A DNA stretch of 33,481 nt, taken from NCBI GenBank assembly GCA_902523675.1, contig CABZAL010000010.1, positions 1 to 33,481 of the forward strand, read 5' to 3'. A program made the translations under genes and the position numbers. Below are positions 9,294 through 18,149 of this stretch, in pieces (within the stretch, counting starts at the first letter, position 1; each line of letters starts with the position of its first letter). Below the pieces are notes generated by a model. That model had not been told where the DNA came from. It saw only the letters and a list, made by a program, of their open reading frames with translations, and searched no databases. The DNA is from an uncultured Alphaproteobacteria bacterium. GTDB taxonomy: Bacteria; Pseudomonadota; Alphaproteobacteria; Methylaequorales; Methylaequoraceae.

Positions 9294-9560
9294 TTATGTT
9301 TTTTTCTCTAAATAATTTTTAAATTCTTCAAAAAGTATAAAATTTTTTTGATGCTTTAATTCTTTAGATTTAATTAACTTATCAACTGTCTTAGATAATT
9401 GGACTAAATCTTCTTTATCAACTTTATTTGATTTCAAATCTACTTTGAGTTCATCGATTTTACTAATAATTGATTTTTGAATATTTTGTGAATCTTTAAA
9501 GTCACCAGTTAGTAATCTATCAAATAAATCTAAAAGATCTTTGAAATTGTTATCCCGCAT
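9294..9560 (-). CDS. Small helical protein, possible FlgN-like chaperone (positional call)
   Basis: 88 aa, directly downstream of flgM in the flgA-flgM-flgN position; weak sequence signal. Confidence 0.4.
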   Translation of the reverse strand: MRDNNFKDLLDLFDRLLTGDFKDSQNIQKSIISKIDELKVDLKSNKVDKEDLVQLSKTVDKLIKSKELKHQKNFILFEEFKNYLEKKT

Positions 9561-9585
9561 AATTTAGGATAACACAAATTAGATC

Positions 9586-9897
9586 TTATTTCATCTCTTT
9601 GTAAGCATCCATTAATGCATCAGAAATTTTTTCTAAATCAATAGGATAATTATTGTTAGCAATAGCATTTTTAATTCTACTAACTTTTTCTTTATCAATA
9701 GGTGGTTGAACGGCCATATCTTTAATTGCTTCTTTACTAATAAATTTAGAAATATTAGTTGAATTTTGACTAGATTGATCATTTTTTTGAGTAATCTTCG
9801 CCGATGAAGTTAATGTTTTCTTTGATTCACCAGATGTATTTGTCTGAGAGACAGATTTTGTTGATGAAGAAATATTGTTTTTAATTTGATCTACCAT
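9586..9897 (-). CDS. flgM: Anti-sigma-28 factor FlgM
   Basis: C-term PPIDKEKVSRIKNAIANNNYPIDLEKISDALMDAYKEM is typical of FlgM; next to flgA. Confidence 0.85.
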   Translation of the reverse strand: MVDQIKNNISSSTKSVSQTNTSGESKKTLTSSAKITQKNDQSSQNSTNISKFISKEAIKDMAVQPPIDKEKVSRIKNAIANNNYPIDLEKISDALMDAYKEMK

Positions 9898-9929
9898 AAA
9901 TTTATTCCTTAATTATATATATCGACATA

Positions 9930-10640
9930 CTATCTGAATTGTTTAGGGTTAATTAAAACTTTTTTTCTATTTTTAACATAAGCATTAATAATTTGACCAC
10001 TAGAAATATTTTTAACCTTAATTTTTTCCATATAATCCGCATCTTCTAGAGCAATACCTTCAACTTTAATTATAACACTTCCTAGGTTATTTTCTATTGT
10101 TATTTCATCATTTTTTCTGATTAACCAATCTTTTTCAAGATTATTGGCATAAATTGGGGTGTGGAATCTAATAGTTCTTTTTAATTTTTTACCTAATATG
10201 TCGTTTTCATCAACAATCAAATTTCTTGTGTTAGTAATATTTTTTTTTAAAAAAACTAAATCATCTTCTTTTATAATACTTCCTCTTGGCATATCAGAAT
10301 TGAAAGCGAGATAATTTACAAGATTCTTAGATATTTTCTTCTTTTCATTGTTTTTTTTTTTAACTTGTTTTATTTTGTTTCTCAAAATAAAACTCCACTG
10401 CGTTGGTTTTTGACAACTGATTTTTAGTAATGAAAAGTCAGTTGAAATATCTCTAATTTTTAAATCTAGACATTCTGGATATTTTTTTTCAGGTAGAATT
10501 TTTATATTTGATGCTTTATTTTTTTCAGAAAGCCAAGTCGACACAATATTTGTGATTTCGACACCACTTAATTCATTTGAAAAAATTGCGTTTAGTGGAG
10601 CAAGTAAAAATATAAATAATAAAATTCTAATAATCAACAT
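9930..10640 (-). CDS. flgA: Flagella basal body P-ring formation protein FlgA
   Basis: Signal peptide, SAF-like region (MPRGSIIKEDDLVFLKKNI..NDILGKKLKRTIRFHTPIYANNLE) and IKVKNISSGQIINAYVKNRKKV. Confidence 0.85.
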   Translation of the reverse strand: MLIIRILLFIFLLAPLNAIFSNELSGVEITNIVSTWLSEKNKASNIKILPEKKYPECLDLKIRDISTDFSLLKISCQKPTQWSFILRNKIKQVKKKNNEKKKISKNLVNYLAFNSDMPRGSIIKEDDLVFLKKNITNTRNLIVDENDILGKKLKRTIRFHTPIYANNLEKDWLIRKNDEITIENNLGSVIIKVEGIALEDADYMEKIKVKNISSGQIINAYVKNRKKVLINPKQFR

Positions 10641-11062
10641 TAAAAACCACCAAAAAAATATATATGTTTTCCATTATTTTGATTTTTGTTAGTACCTTTG
10701 TTAACTAAATTCATCATTTCATTTACAGATGGTATTTTTAGTGTTTTGCCTGCAAATAAATAATTTGGATTATTTCTCACAAACGCCTTTTTATTTATTT
10801 CTAAAATTGAAATTTCAACAATTCTCATATTCAAACCAGTATTTTTATAATATTTATTCATAATTCCCGACAAAGAATCTCCTATCTCAACAAGATGGGT
10901 TGTAGAATAACTAGAGTCTCTTAAAAATGCATTGTTTTGATCTATATCGTTTGAATGACTGTAATTATTAAAATCAAGAACGACAAATGGTTCTATTGCA
11001 TTTACATTAGACGCAAAATTTAATAATCCTAGTAAATATAAAAACTTAAAAAACTTCTTCAT
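10640..11062 (-). CDS. Secreted LysM-like protein with FimV-like N-terminal features
   Basis: Signal peptide then HLVEIGDSLSGIMNKYYKNTGLNMRIVEISILEINKKAFVRNNPNYLFAGKTLKIPS. Confidence 0.6.
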   Translation of the reverse strand: MKKFFKFLYLLGLLNFASNVNAIEPFVVLDFNNYSHSNDIDQNNAFLRDSSYSTTHLVEIGDSLSGIMNKYYKNTGLNMRIVEISILEINKKAFVRNNPNYLFAGKTLKIPSVNEMMNLVNKGTNKNQNNGKHIYFFGGF

Positions 11063-11072
11063 ATTTTATCCT

Positions 11073-12251
11073 CTAATTTAAAAATCTAATTAATTTACCA
11101 TTTAAATCAATCAAATCTATATTTGGATTCAAGGGTTCTAAAATGGAAGCATCTAAATCAGAACTTACAACACTCATCACCGACCAGTTTTCCATGGAAT
11201 TATCTGGGTTTCTTGTTGAAATTAAACCTATTTTTCCTCTATACAACCCTTGATTTGTACCTAAATTGGTAATCAATTTTTCGTTTGAATAAATCAGCTC
11301 AGTTTCTAAAGGTAAACATTTTATTGTGTCATGAATTCTGAAGTGGTATTTTGACAAACTTAAATCTAAATACTCTATTATTTTTGATTTTGATACACTA
11401 TAAAAACTATCCAAACCTTCATACCCAGTATGATTTCCTAAATTCAAAGAAAAATTATAATTGAATGAATCTATAAACTTGTAATCAGGCCCCTCATATA
11501 ATAGCAAATCTATTGAAAAAGCTAATTCTTCACTAAATCTATGTAGTCTTGATAAAGCTCTAGTGATTTCTATGACAGGTATGATGCTATACTCCCCATT
11601 TTTTATATACAAGGTTTTTTCAGTTAATGCCTCGTAATTAAGTTCATTTTTAATCTTTTTCATATTCTCAGGATCAATAAAAAAATCTCTTTTATCACTC
11701 ATTTTTAGGTCTTTCAGGTTTTTAAGGTTTTTGAGTATTATTGAAGATATCAAAGTTGGTAAATTATGAGTCCATGCAGGAGAATTACTTGAAATTATAT
11801 AATGAGGTTGTAGAAAAGAAATATTATTAATTCTAGTGCTATCACATTTTAAATTTACATTTTTTTGTAATAATGCTGCTTGTATTTTTACCTCATAATG
11901 GGTTAAATCAGAGCTTTCTTTGAGTACTTTAAAATCTATTATTTCTGAGGCAGGTCGGATTACAAGATTCTCATTGAGACGAGTTTTGGTATCAATACTT
12001 GAAAATCCGTCTACTTTTGCTCCACCTTGTAAACTGGCTAAATAAAGTGCTTCATCCAGAGCTCTTTTTTTTGCAATTTCTTTTTCCCCGTCTACTATTA
12101 CTGCTCTTCCTGAAGTAAAAACCATTTTTACAGTATTTTCACTAGCAAAAGCAAAGTTAATGCCTAGAAATAAGGTAGCTATAACTCCCCAGAAAATAAT
12201 GAGAGCCTTTTTTATTAATCTATCAAAAGGATTGTAAGAAAAATTTTTCAA
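11073..12251 (-). CDS. flgT: FlgT-like flagellar assembly / H-ring protein
   Basis: N-term VFTSGRAVIVDGEKEIAKKRALDEALYLASLQGGAKVDGF plus C-term RGKIGLI-type domain; adjacent to flgP-like and flgA. Confidence 0.65.
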   Translation of the reverse strand: MKNFSYNPFDRLIKKALIIFWGVIATLFLGINFAFASENTVKMVFTSGRAVIVDGEKEIAKKRALDEALYLASLQGGAKVDGFSSIDTKTRLNENLVIRPASEIIDFKVLKESSDLTHYEVKIQAALLQKNVNLKCDSTRINNISFLQPHYIISSNSPAWTHNLPTLISSIILKNLKNLKDLKMSDKRDFFIDPENMKKIKNELNYEALTEKTLYIKNGEYSIIPVIEITRALSRLHRFSEELAFSIDLLLYEGPDYKFIDSFNYNFSLNLGNHTGYEGLDSFYSVSKSKIIEYLDLSLSKYHFRIHDTIKCLPLETELIYSNEKLITNLGTNQGLYRGKIGLISTRNPDNSMENWSVMSVVSSDLDASILEPLNPNIDLIDLNGKLIRFLN

Positions 12252-12272
12252 ATTAATTACCTTTTTCTTATA

Positions 12273-12773
12273 TTACAATGATTGAGCTGTTCTAAATAAG
12301 TATGCAACCATATCTTGGTCAATTTCTAAAACGGTTTCATATGTATCTGATCCAGTTGGATTAATTCTTACAGTTCTTGCTCCTCTTATAACTCCGCTAA
12401 CAATACCCCTAAAAGTGTCATTTTGAACCATTAAATCAATAACAGTTGTATTACTATCAACTTTTAGACCGTGTATTTGCTCAGCCAGTTCACGTATTGC
12501 AGCCATTCTTGCAGCCCTTATAGCCATTAATCTTTTCTGTTCGATACTTTGACCGGGTTGACTAGATACGACTGCATAACCTGTGGCAGTAAGGGTTGGA
12601 AACGTAATGCTTGAAGCATCCAGTATTTCTTTAGTTTTATTTAATTGTGCTGTAGGAGTGTTTGTTTCATTACCAGAAAAAGATTCGTTTTGAGTGAATT
12701 GTTCTAAGAAATTTCCAGCTCCAACACATGATTGCATTATAAAAATTGTAAGTACTAAAATTATTTTTTTCAT
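12273..12773 (-). CDS. flgP: FlgP-like LPP20-family outer-membrane lipoprotein
   Basis: MKKIILVLTIFIMQSC lipobox with ATATGYAVVSSQPGQSIEQKRLMAIRAARMAAIRELAEQIHG. Start moved from 12800 to 12773 because it gives a clean lipoprotein signal and follows the predicted TSS (~12799). Confidence 0.7.
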   Translation of the reverse strand: MKKIILVLTIFIMQSCVGAGNFLEQFTQNESFSGNETNTPTAQLNKTKEILDASSITFPTLTATGYAVVSSQPGQSIEQKRLMAIRAARMAAIRELAEQIHGLKVDSNTTVIDLMVQNDTFRGIVSGVIRGARTVRINPTGSDTYETVLEIDQDMVAYLFRTAQSL

Positions 12774-12808
12774 TTTTGATGTCCTTAAATTTAAGTTCAT
12801 AAAATTAA

Positions 12809-12824
12809 TGCATATAATATGCCA
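12809..12824 (-). promoter_or_regulatory. Sigma-54 promoter for the flgP-flgT-lysM-flgA-flgM operon
   Basis: Minus strand TGGCAT-ATTAT-ATGCA; GG-N10-GC exact, one mismatch in the -12 box. Confidence 0.65.
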
Positions 12825-12861
12825 TTTTTAAATATAGCTTTTGAATATTAAAAATTATATT

Positions 12862-12877
12862 TGGCATATCTGTTGCA
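12862..12877 (+). promoter_or_regulatory. Sigma-54 promoter for flhA-flhF-flhG-fliA
   Basis: Plus strand TGGCAT-ATCTG-TTGCA; GG-N10-GC exact; upstream of flhA. Confidence 0.8.
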
Positions 12878-12993
12878 TCTCAAATTTCTATGAAAAATTT
12901 TAATTTAAATAAAAATGAAAAAAGTCAGATAAATGGCTATTTAATCGATATTAATAAACAAATATGTCATTTTTTTGACTTGAAAGAGATGTC

Positions 12994-15132
12994 ATGGAAT
13001 TAACATTAAATTCATTCAATAGAAAAAGTTTAAATTATTTAGTAAAAACTTTTAGTATTCCTTTAGGCATAATGATTCTTGTGGGCATGATGGTAATTCC
13101 TCTCAGTCCAGTGTTATTAGATCTTTTATTCACAACAAATATCTTAGTATCGTTGCTTGTATTGATGGTGGCCTTACAAGCTTTTAGACCACTTGATTTT
13201 TCAAGTTTTCCAACAGTACTTTTGTTTGCTACTGTTTTAAGACTCGGACTTAATGTCGCCTCAACAAGAGTAATTTTAAGTAATGGTCATACTGGAACTG
13301 ATGCTGCTGGAAACATAATTGAAGCTTTTGGTGCATTTGTTATGTCTGGAAGTTATGTTGTTGGTTTATTCGTTTTTAGTATTCTTGTAATAATTAACCT
13401 AATTGTTATTACTAAGGGTGCTGGAAGAGTATCAGAAGTAGCAGCAAGATTCACTTTAGATGCAATGCCAGGCAAACAAATGGCTGTTGATGCTGATTTG
13501 AATGCAGGTATTATCACCAGTGATGAAGCAAAGGCTAGAAGAAAAGATTTATCTAAAGAAGGCGAGTTTTATGGTGCGATGGACGGAGCAGCAAAATTCG
13601 TTAAAGGAGATGCAGTTGCCGGCATACTAATTTTAATAATTAATATAATTGGAGGTTTAATAATTGGATCTGTTCAACACGATTTATCACTTGATGAATC
13701 TGCAGAAAAATATATTTTGCTTACAGTTGGCGACGGATTGGTTGCACAAATACCTTCCTTGTTATTGGCATTAGCGACTGCGACCATAGTAACGAGAATA
13801 GGTTCAGATGAGAATGATTTATCAGGTCAAATATCTAATCAAATGGGAATGTCTAAAGCATGGATTCCTGTTTCTGGAGTATTGTTTTTATTTGGTTTAG
13901 TTCCTGGTATGCCTAATACTTTATTTTTAATTGCTGGAGCAATATCTGGACTATTTGCATGGCGGATTGGTAAAAAAAGTGAAAAGTCATTGGACATGGA
14001 TTCAGAAAATAAAGATCAAACTGATGAAAACCCTGAAAAAATTGATGTTGATGATGTCGCTGATAATTCCGCTATTTCACTAGATTTAGGATATGGACTT
14101 ATTTCACTAGTTGACTCCAACGATAAAAAATCAAATGGCCCATTAATTTCTAAAATCACAGGAATTAGAAAACAGGTATCTAAGGAGCTTGGTTTTGTTT
14201 TACCACATGTAAGAGTAAAAGATGACCTCACGCTAGATGCGAATACATATGTTATAAGAATCGGACATACAATCGTAGCTCAGGATAAAATTTATCCCGA
14301 CAGAAAACTTGCAATGCCTAGTGATGAAACTCAAATAAACATTCAGGGTATTGAAACACTTGATCCAAGTTTTGGTATGAAAGCATATTGGATTGAGAAA
14401 CATTTGATTTCCAAAGCTGAAAATAATCATTACATGGTTATTGATCCTGAGGCAGTAATTGGAACACATTTAAATCAAATTTTAATCAAATTTGCAGGCG
14501 AATTAATTAGTCAAGATGATGTTCAGTTTTTATTGGATAATTTATCAAAATCTAGTCCACAGTTAGTTCAATCGGTGGTACCTAAATTAGTACCATTACA
14601 TCATTTAACCATTATATTGAGAAATTTACTAGTTGAAAGAGTGCCGATCAATGATCTAAAAAAAATACTAGAGGCGTTATCTAATTTGGCAGAAAAAAAG
14701 ATGAATCCTGAAGAATTATCTGAAGCTGTAAGACCTGCTATTACTTCACTTCTAATTCAAAGGATTTCTAAGATTAATGAACCATTAAATGTTAGCACAT
14801 TTAATGCAGATTTTGAACAGATGTTAATTTCCATGGCACAGAAAAGTAGTTCTGAGGGTTTGTTGATAGATCCCAGTTTAGCAAAACAAATTATTCAATC
14901 TATTATCGATATTAATGAGAAAATGTCTGCGGAAAATAAAACTGCAGTAGTAGTTACATCACCTGTTATAAGAAAAGATTTATCTATTTTATTAAGACAA
15001 CACATTGAGGATGTTGTTGTTTTAGCATTTACAGAATTACCGGAAACAAAAAAAATAAAGGTAATTGCCACAATTGGTGAAAAAATACTAACTGATAAAA
15101 AGGAGAGACAAAATGACAACGCAACTGTTTAA
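12994..15132 (+). CDS. flhA: Flagellar biosynthesis protein FlhA
   Basis: 712 aa, multi-TM N-terminus, LDAMPGKQMAVDADLNAGIITSDEAKARRKDLSKEGEFYGAMDGAAKFVKGDAVAGILI FHIPEP signature. Confidence 0.97.
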   Translation: MELTLNSFNRKSLNYLVKTFSIPLGIMILVGMMVIPLSPVLLDLLFTTNILVSLLVLMVALQAFRPLDFSSFPTVLLFATVLRLGLNVASTRVILSNGHTGTDAAGNIIEAFGAFVMSGSYVVGLFVFSILVIINLIVITKGAGRVSEVAARFTLDAMPGKQMAVDADLNAGIITSDEAKARRKDLSKEGEFYGAMDGAAKFVKGDAVAGILILIINIIGGLIIGSVQHDLSLDESAEKYILLTVGDGLVAQIPSLLLALATATIVTRIGSDENDLSGQISNQMGMSKAWIPVSGVLFLFGLVPGMPNTLFLIAGAISGLFAWRIGKKSEKSLDMDSENKDQTDENPEKIDVDDVADNSAISLDLGYGLISLVDSNDKKSNGPLISKITGIRKQVSKELGFVLPHVRVKDDLTLDANTYVIRIGHTIVAQDKIYPDRKLAMPSDETQINIQGIETLDPSFGMKAYWIEKHLISKAENNHYMVIDPEAVIGTHLNQILIKFAGELISQDDVQFLLDNLSKSSPQLVQSVVPKLVPLHHLTIILRNLLVERVPINDLKKILEALSNLAEKKMNPEELSEAVRPAITSLLIQRISKINEPLNVSTFNADFEQMLISMAQKSSSEGLLIDPSLAKQIIQSIIDINEKMSAENKTAVVVTSPVIRKDLSILLRQHIEDVVVLAFTELPETKKIKVIATIGEKILTDKKERQNDNATV

Positions 15133-16255
15133 GGCAAAAGACGTTAAGTCAGCTATAAGTAAAGTTACTGAAGAATTTGGTAATGATGCAATTATACTTT
15201 CAACAAAAAAAAATAACGGTTTGGTTGAGATTGAAGCTTCAAATGATAATAATGTTTTGACTTCATTCCCAAGAAATAACAAAGAAAACAAAGCTTTTTC
15301 AAAGATATTCTTAAAAAATTTAGAAAATAAAGATTTAAAGATTTCAAATAAAAAGGAAATTAGAAATCAATCTAAAATAGATAGTAAAACAACAAAATAT
15401 TCTTATAAAAATGAATTTAATGAAGAATTTAATGATATTAAAAAAGAAATAAAAGATATAAAAAAACAACTTTATGGAATGTTTTTAACCAATGAGTCTA
15501 GTTTATGCGATAGTCTTTCTGTATCGACTCCAGTAAAACTTTCTCAGTGCGGTTTTTCAAATACTATGATCAATGAATTAAACTATACTTTTCAAGGAAA
15601 AAATTTAGAAGAAGGAAAAATATCCTTTTTTAGAGAAATGTCAAAAAAACTCGCTTCTTTAGATTTTCAAAGATTGTTTAATTCAAAAAATATATTCATA
15701 TTTGGAAATTCAGGTTCTGGAAAATCTACTTTAGCAGCAAAGCTAGCTTCATATATTTCAGATGAAAAAAAATGTAATGTCAATTTTATCGAAGTTTCTA
15801 ACACTTCGACTAATAATTCAGAGGTTTTACGGGCTTACAGTAGGGTTTTAGGTTTTAAGTTAATAAACTTCAATAATTTTCAATTTTCTAAAAATCAAAA
15901 CGAGGGTATAAATATTTTTGATTTTTCAGGAGATTTGAATTTTAGTTTATCCAAAATAGATCATATAAAAAATAATTATAGAGATTTTGATTTTTGTTCT
16001 ATACTATCAATACAAAGTGGTTCTAACTCCACTATGATTAACAATATTTGGAAACAAGTTTCTGGTATTAAGCCCATGGTTGCAATTACGAAGTTGGATG
16101 AATGTTGGACTGGCGCAGAAGAATTATCAACACTAGCTTTTAATAAAGCTAGAATTGGATTATTTACTGGTACGAAGGTTATTATAGATTCAATTTTACC
16201 AGCAACTGAGAATTCTCTTACTAAATATATGAAAGAAAATTTTCAAGGTGTCTGA
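15113..16255 (+). CDS. flhF: FlhF-like SRP-family GTPase (divergent)
   Basis: N-term LFKAKDVKSAISKVTEEFGNDAIILSTKK, P-loop GNSGSGKST, TKLDE; between flhA and flhG; AGGAG Shine-Dalgarno inside the flhA end. Confidence 0.85.
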   Translation: MTTQLFKAKDVKSAISKVTEEFGNDAIILSTKKNNGLVEIEASNDNNVLTSFPRNNKENKAFSKIFLKNLENKDLKISNKKEIRNQSKIDSKTTKYSYKNEFNEEFNDIKKEIKDIKKQLYGMFLTNESSLCDSLSVSTPVKLSQCGFSNTMINELNYTFQGKNLEEGKISFFREMSKKLASLDFQRLFNSKNIFIFGNSGSGKSTLAAKLASYISDEKKCNVNFIEVSNTSTNNSEVLRAYSRVLGFKLINFNNFQFSKNQNEGINIFDFSGDLNFSLSKIDHIKNNYRDFDFCSILSIQSGSNSTMINNIWKQVSGIKPMVAITKLDECWTGAEELSTLAFNKARIGLFTGTKVIIDSILPATENSLTKYMKENFQGV

Positions 16256-17045
16256 TTCAATTGCTATAACAAGTGGTAAGGGTGGAGTTGGCAAAACAAC
16301 TGTATCAGTAAATTTGTCAATTGCTTTCCAAAAACTTCAAAATAAAGTCTTACTTCTAGATACTGATCTTGGTATGGCTAATTCACATGTCTTATTAGGA
16401 GTAAATCCAACAAATAATTTATCAAGTGTAATAAATGGAAATAAAAAAATTAGTGAAGTAGTGGTAAAAACAGATTATGGAATAGAATTGGTTTCAGGAG
16501 GTTCCGCAACCTCTGATTTGTTAAACTTGGAAAATAAAAAAAGATTTAGAGTATTGAATGAAATAGATGACTATTTAAAAAATTATGAAAAAGTAAAACT
16601 GATTGTTGATGTTGCCGCTGGCGCGGAAGATAATGCTGTTGTTTTTGCTAATGCCTGCGGTAGAATTGTAGTTGTTATAGTCGGTGAACCAACAAGTTTT
16701 GTAGACTCTTATTCACTAATAAAAACAATTTATCAAAAATCATCATTTAAGAATTTTTGTATATTGGTAAATCAAGTTGAGAATTCTAAAACAGGTAAAG
16801 ATTTATTTAAAAGATTTGAAATAATAACTTCAAAATTTCTTGACGTTAAACTTCATTATGTTGGTAGTTTAAATGATTCAAAAAAAGTGAAGGACTCTAT
16901 TATCAATAGAAAACCATTAATTGTAACTGACCCTAATTCTGATATTTCATTTTCTTTTAAAAAAATAGCTAACGAAATTTTAAAAACTCCTCAAAATGAA
17001 TGGGGTGGACTAAGTTTTTCATTAGGTAAAAAGAAAAGAGCATAG
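16248..17045 (+). CDS. flhG: FlhG/FleN MinD-like ATPase
   Basis: GTG start; SGKGGVGKTTVSVNLSIAF deviant Walker A, LLLDTDLGMANSHVLLG; follows flhF. Confidence 0.9.
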   Translation: MSDSIAITSGKGGVGKTTVSVNLSIAFQKLQNKVLLLDTDLGMANSHVLLGVNPTNNLSSVINGNKKISEVVVKTDYGIELVSGGSATSDLLNLENKKRFRVLNEIDDYLKNYEKVKLIVDVAAGAEDNAVVFANACGRIVVVIVGEPTSFVDSYSLIKTIYQKSSFKNFCILVNQVENSKTGKDLFKRFEIITSKFLDVKLHYVGSLNDSKKVKDSIINRKPLIVTDPNSDISFSFKKIANEILKTPQNEWGGLSFSLGKKKRA

Positions 17046-17048
17046 AGA

Positions 17049-17759
17049 ATGAACTCTTATTATAATGAAGGTCATGAAAATAAAATTGAAAAACTAGTTA
17101 AAAACAATCTTGATCTGGTAAAAAAAATTGCTTGGCAGATTTTTGGAAAAGTCAATAATGTTGTTGAAATTGAAGATTTAATTCAGCAGGGAATGGAAGG
17201 TCTCATTCAAGCAGCACAAAAATACACAAGTAAAGAAGGTGTAGATTTTACACAATATGCTTATCTAAGAATACGAGGATCAATAATAGATTATTTAAGA
17301 AAAAATTCAAATTTATGTAGAACAACTATTAAAAAAAAACAAGAGTTTGATTCAGCTTATAATTTTTTACTGAATAAGCTTAGCAAAGAACCAACAAAGA
17401 CGGAATTAATAAAACATCTTGGTATTACTAACGATGAATTTAGTTATTGGGAAAATGCTTTTCAAGCTAATAAAGTTCAAAGTTTAGATGAGATTTATGA
17501 TGAATTTTCAATTTTATTTGCATCGAATAATACAAATCCTGAAGAGCAATTTTCTGACCTTGAAATGAAAAATCTTCTTAAAAATGCTTTGAAAAATCTT
17601 AATCAAAGAGAAATTATGGTAACGCAACTTTATTACGTTGAAGAATTAAACGTTTATGAAATTGCAGATATTCTTCAAATAAGTACTGGTAGGATTTCTC
17701 AAATAAAAAAAACTATTGTTGAAAAATTAAGAAAAATAATCAATGAAAAAATTACCTGA
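17049..17759 (+). CDS. fliA: Flagellar sigma factor FliA (sigma-28)
   Basis: DLIQQGMEGLIQAAQKYTSKEGVDFTQYAYLRIRGSIIDYLRKN; C-term LNQREIMVTQLYYVEELNVYEIADILQISTGRISQIKK. Confidence 0.93.
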   Translation: MNSYYNEGHENKIEKLVKNNLDLVKKIAWQIFGKVNNVVEIEDLIQQGMEGLIQAAQKYTSKEGVDFTQYAYLRIRGSIIDYLRKNSNLCRTTIKKKQEFDSAYNFLLNKLSKEPTKTELIKHLGITNDEFSYWENAFQANKVQSLDEIYDEFSILFASNNTNPEEQFSDLEMKNLLKNALKNLNQREIMVTQLYYVEELNVYEIADILQISTGRISQIKKTIVEKLRKIINEKIT

Positions 17760-18147
17760 TAGTTGGAAGATTCTTGATAAAATTATATTAAATATCTTAT
17801 CCTCAGATCTTCATATTCATGATAACTCAATCAAAATAGTTTTAAGTTGTAATTTTGAGAATATAGTTAAAGGTCGATGTAATTTGATTATAAATGAGAA
17901 GAAAAAAAAGGAAGAAGATGAAGTATTGGTTTTTTCAGACAAACCTTTAATGGAGGTAAAAGTTTATTATGAATTAAAAAAAATAGAAGAAATAATAAAT
18001 CATATAAAATTGTCATCAATTAGAAAAAAGAAAATCACATTATATATTTCTGAAGGTTTAGCGATAAATAGTCAGGGATATCTGTATGTTGAAGAAAAAA
18101 CGAAAATAAAAGTTCTAAAAATCGAGTGGTTAATTCCTCTTTTTTAA
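17743..18147 (+). CDS. Hypothetical protein at the end of the flhA operon
   Basis: 134-aa ORF overlapping the fliA end by 17 nt; no family recognised. Confidence 0.65.
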   Translation: MKKLPDSWKILDKIILNILSSDLHIHDNSIKIVLSCNFENIVKGRCNLIINEKKKKEEDEVLVFSDKPLMEVKVYYELKKIEEIINHIKLSSIRKKKITLYISEGLAINSQGYLYVEEKTKIKVLKIEWLIPLF

Positions 18148-18149
18148 TT

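Noticed and set aside
12774-12800. Upstream start of flgP at 12800 (MNLNLRTSK...)
   Set aside because: Falls at the predicted sigma-54 TSS and precedes a perfect lipoprotein signal starting at 12773.
14016-15291. Minus-strand ORFs 14016-14231, 14233-14469, 14895-15119 and 15088-15291
   Set aside because: Antisense to flhA/flhF, whose coding assignment is secure.
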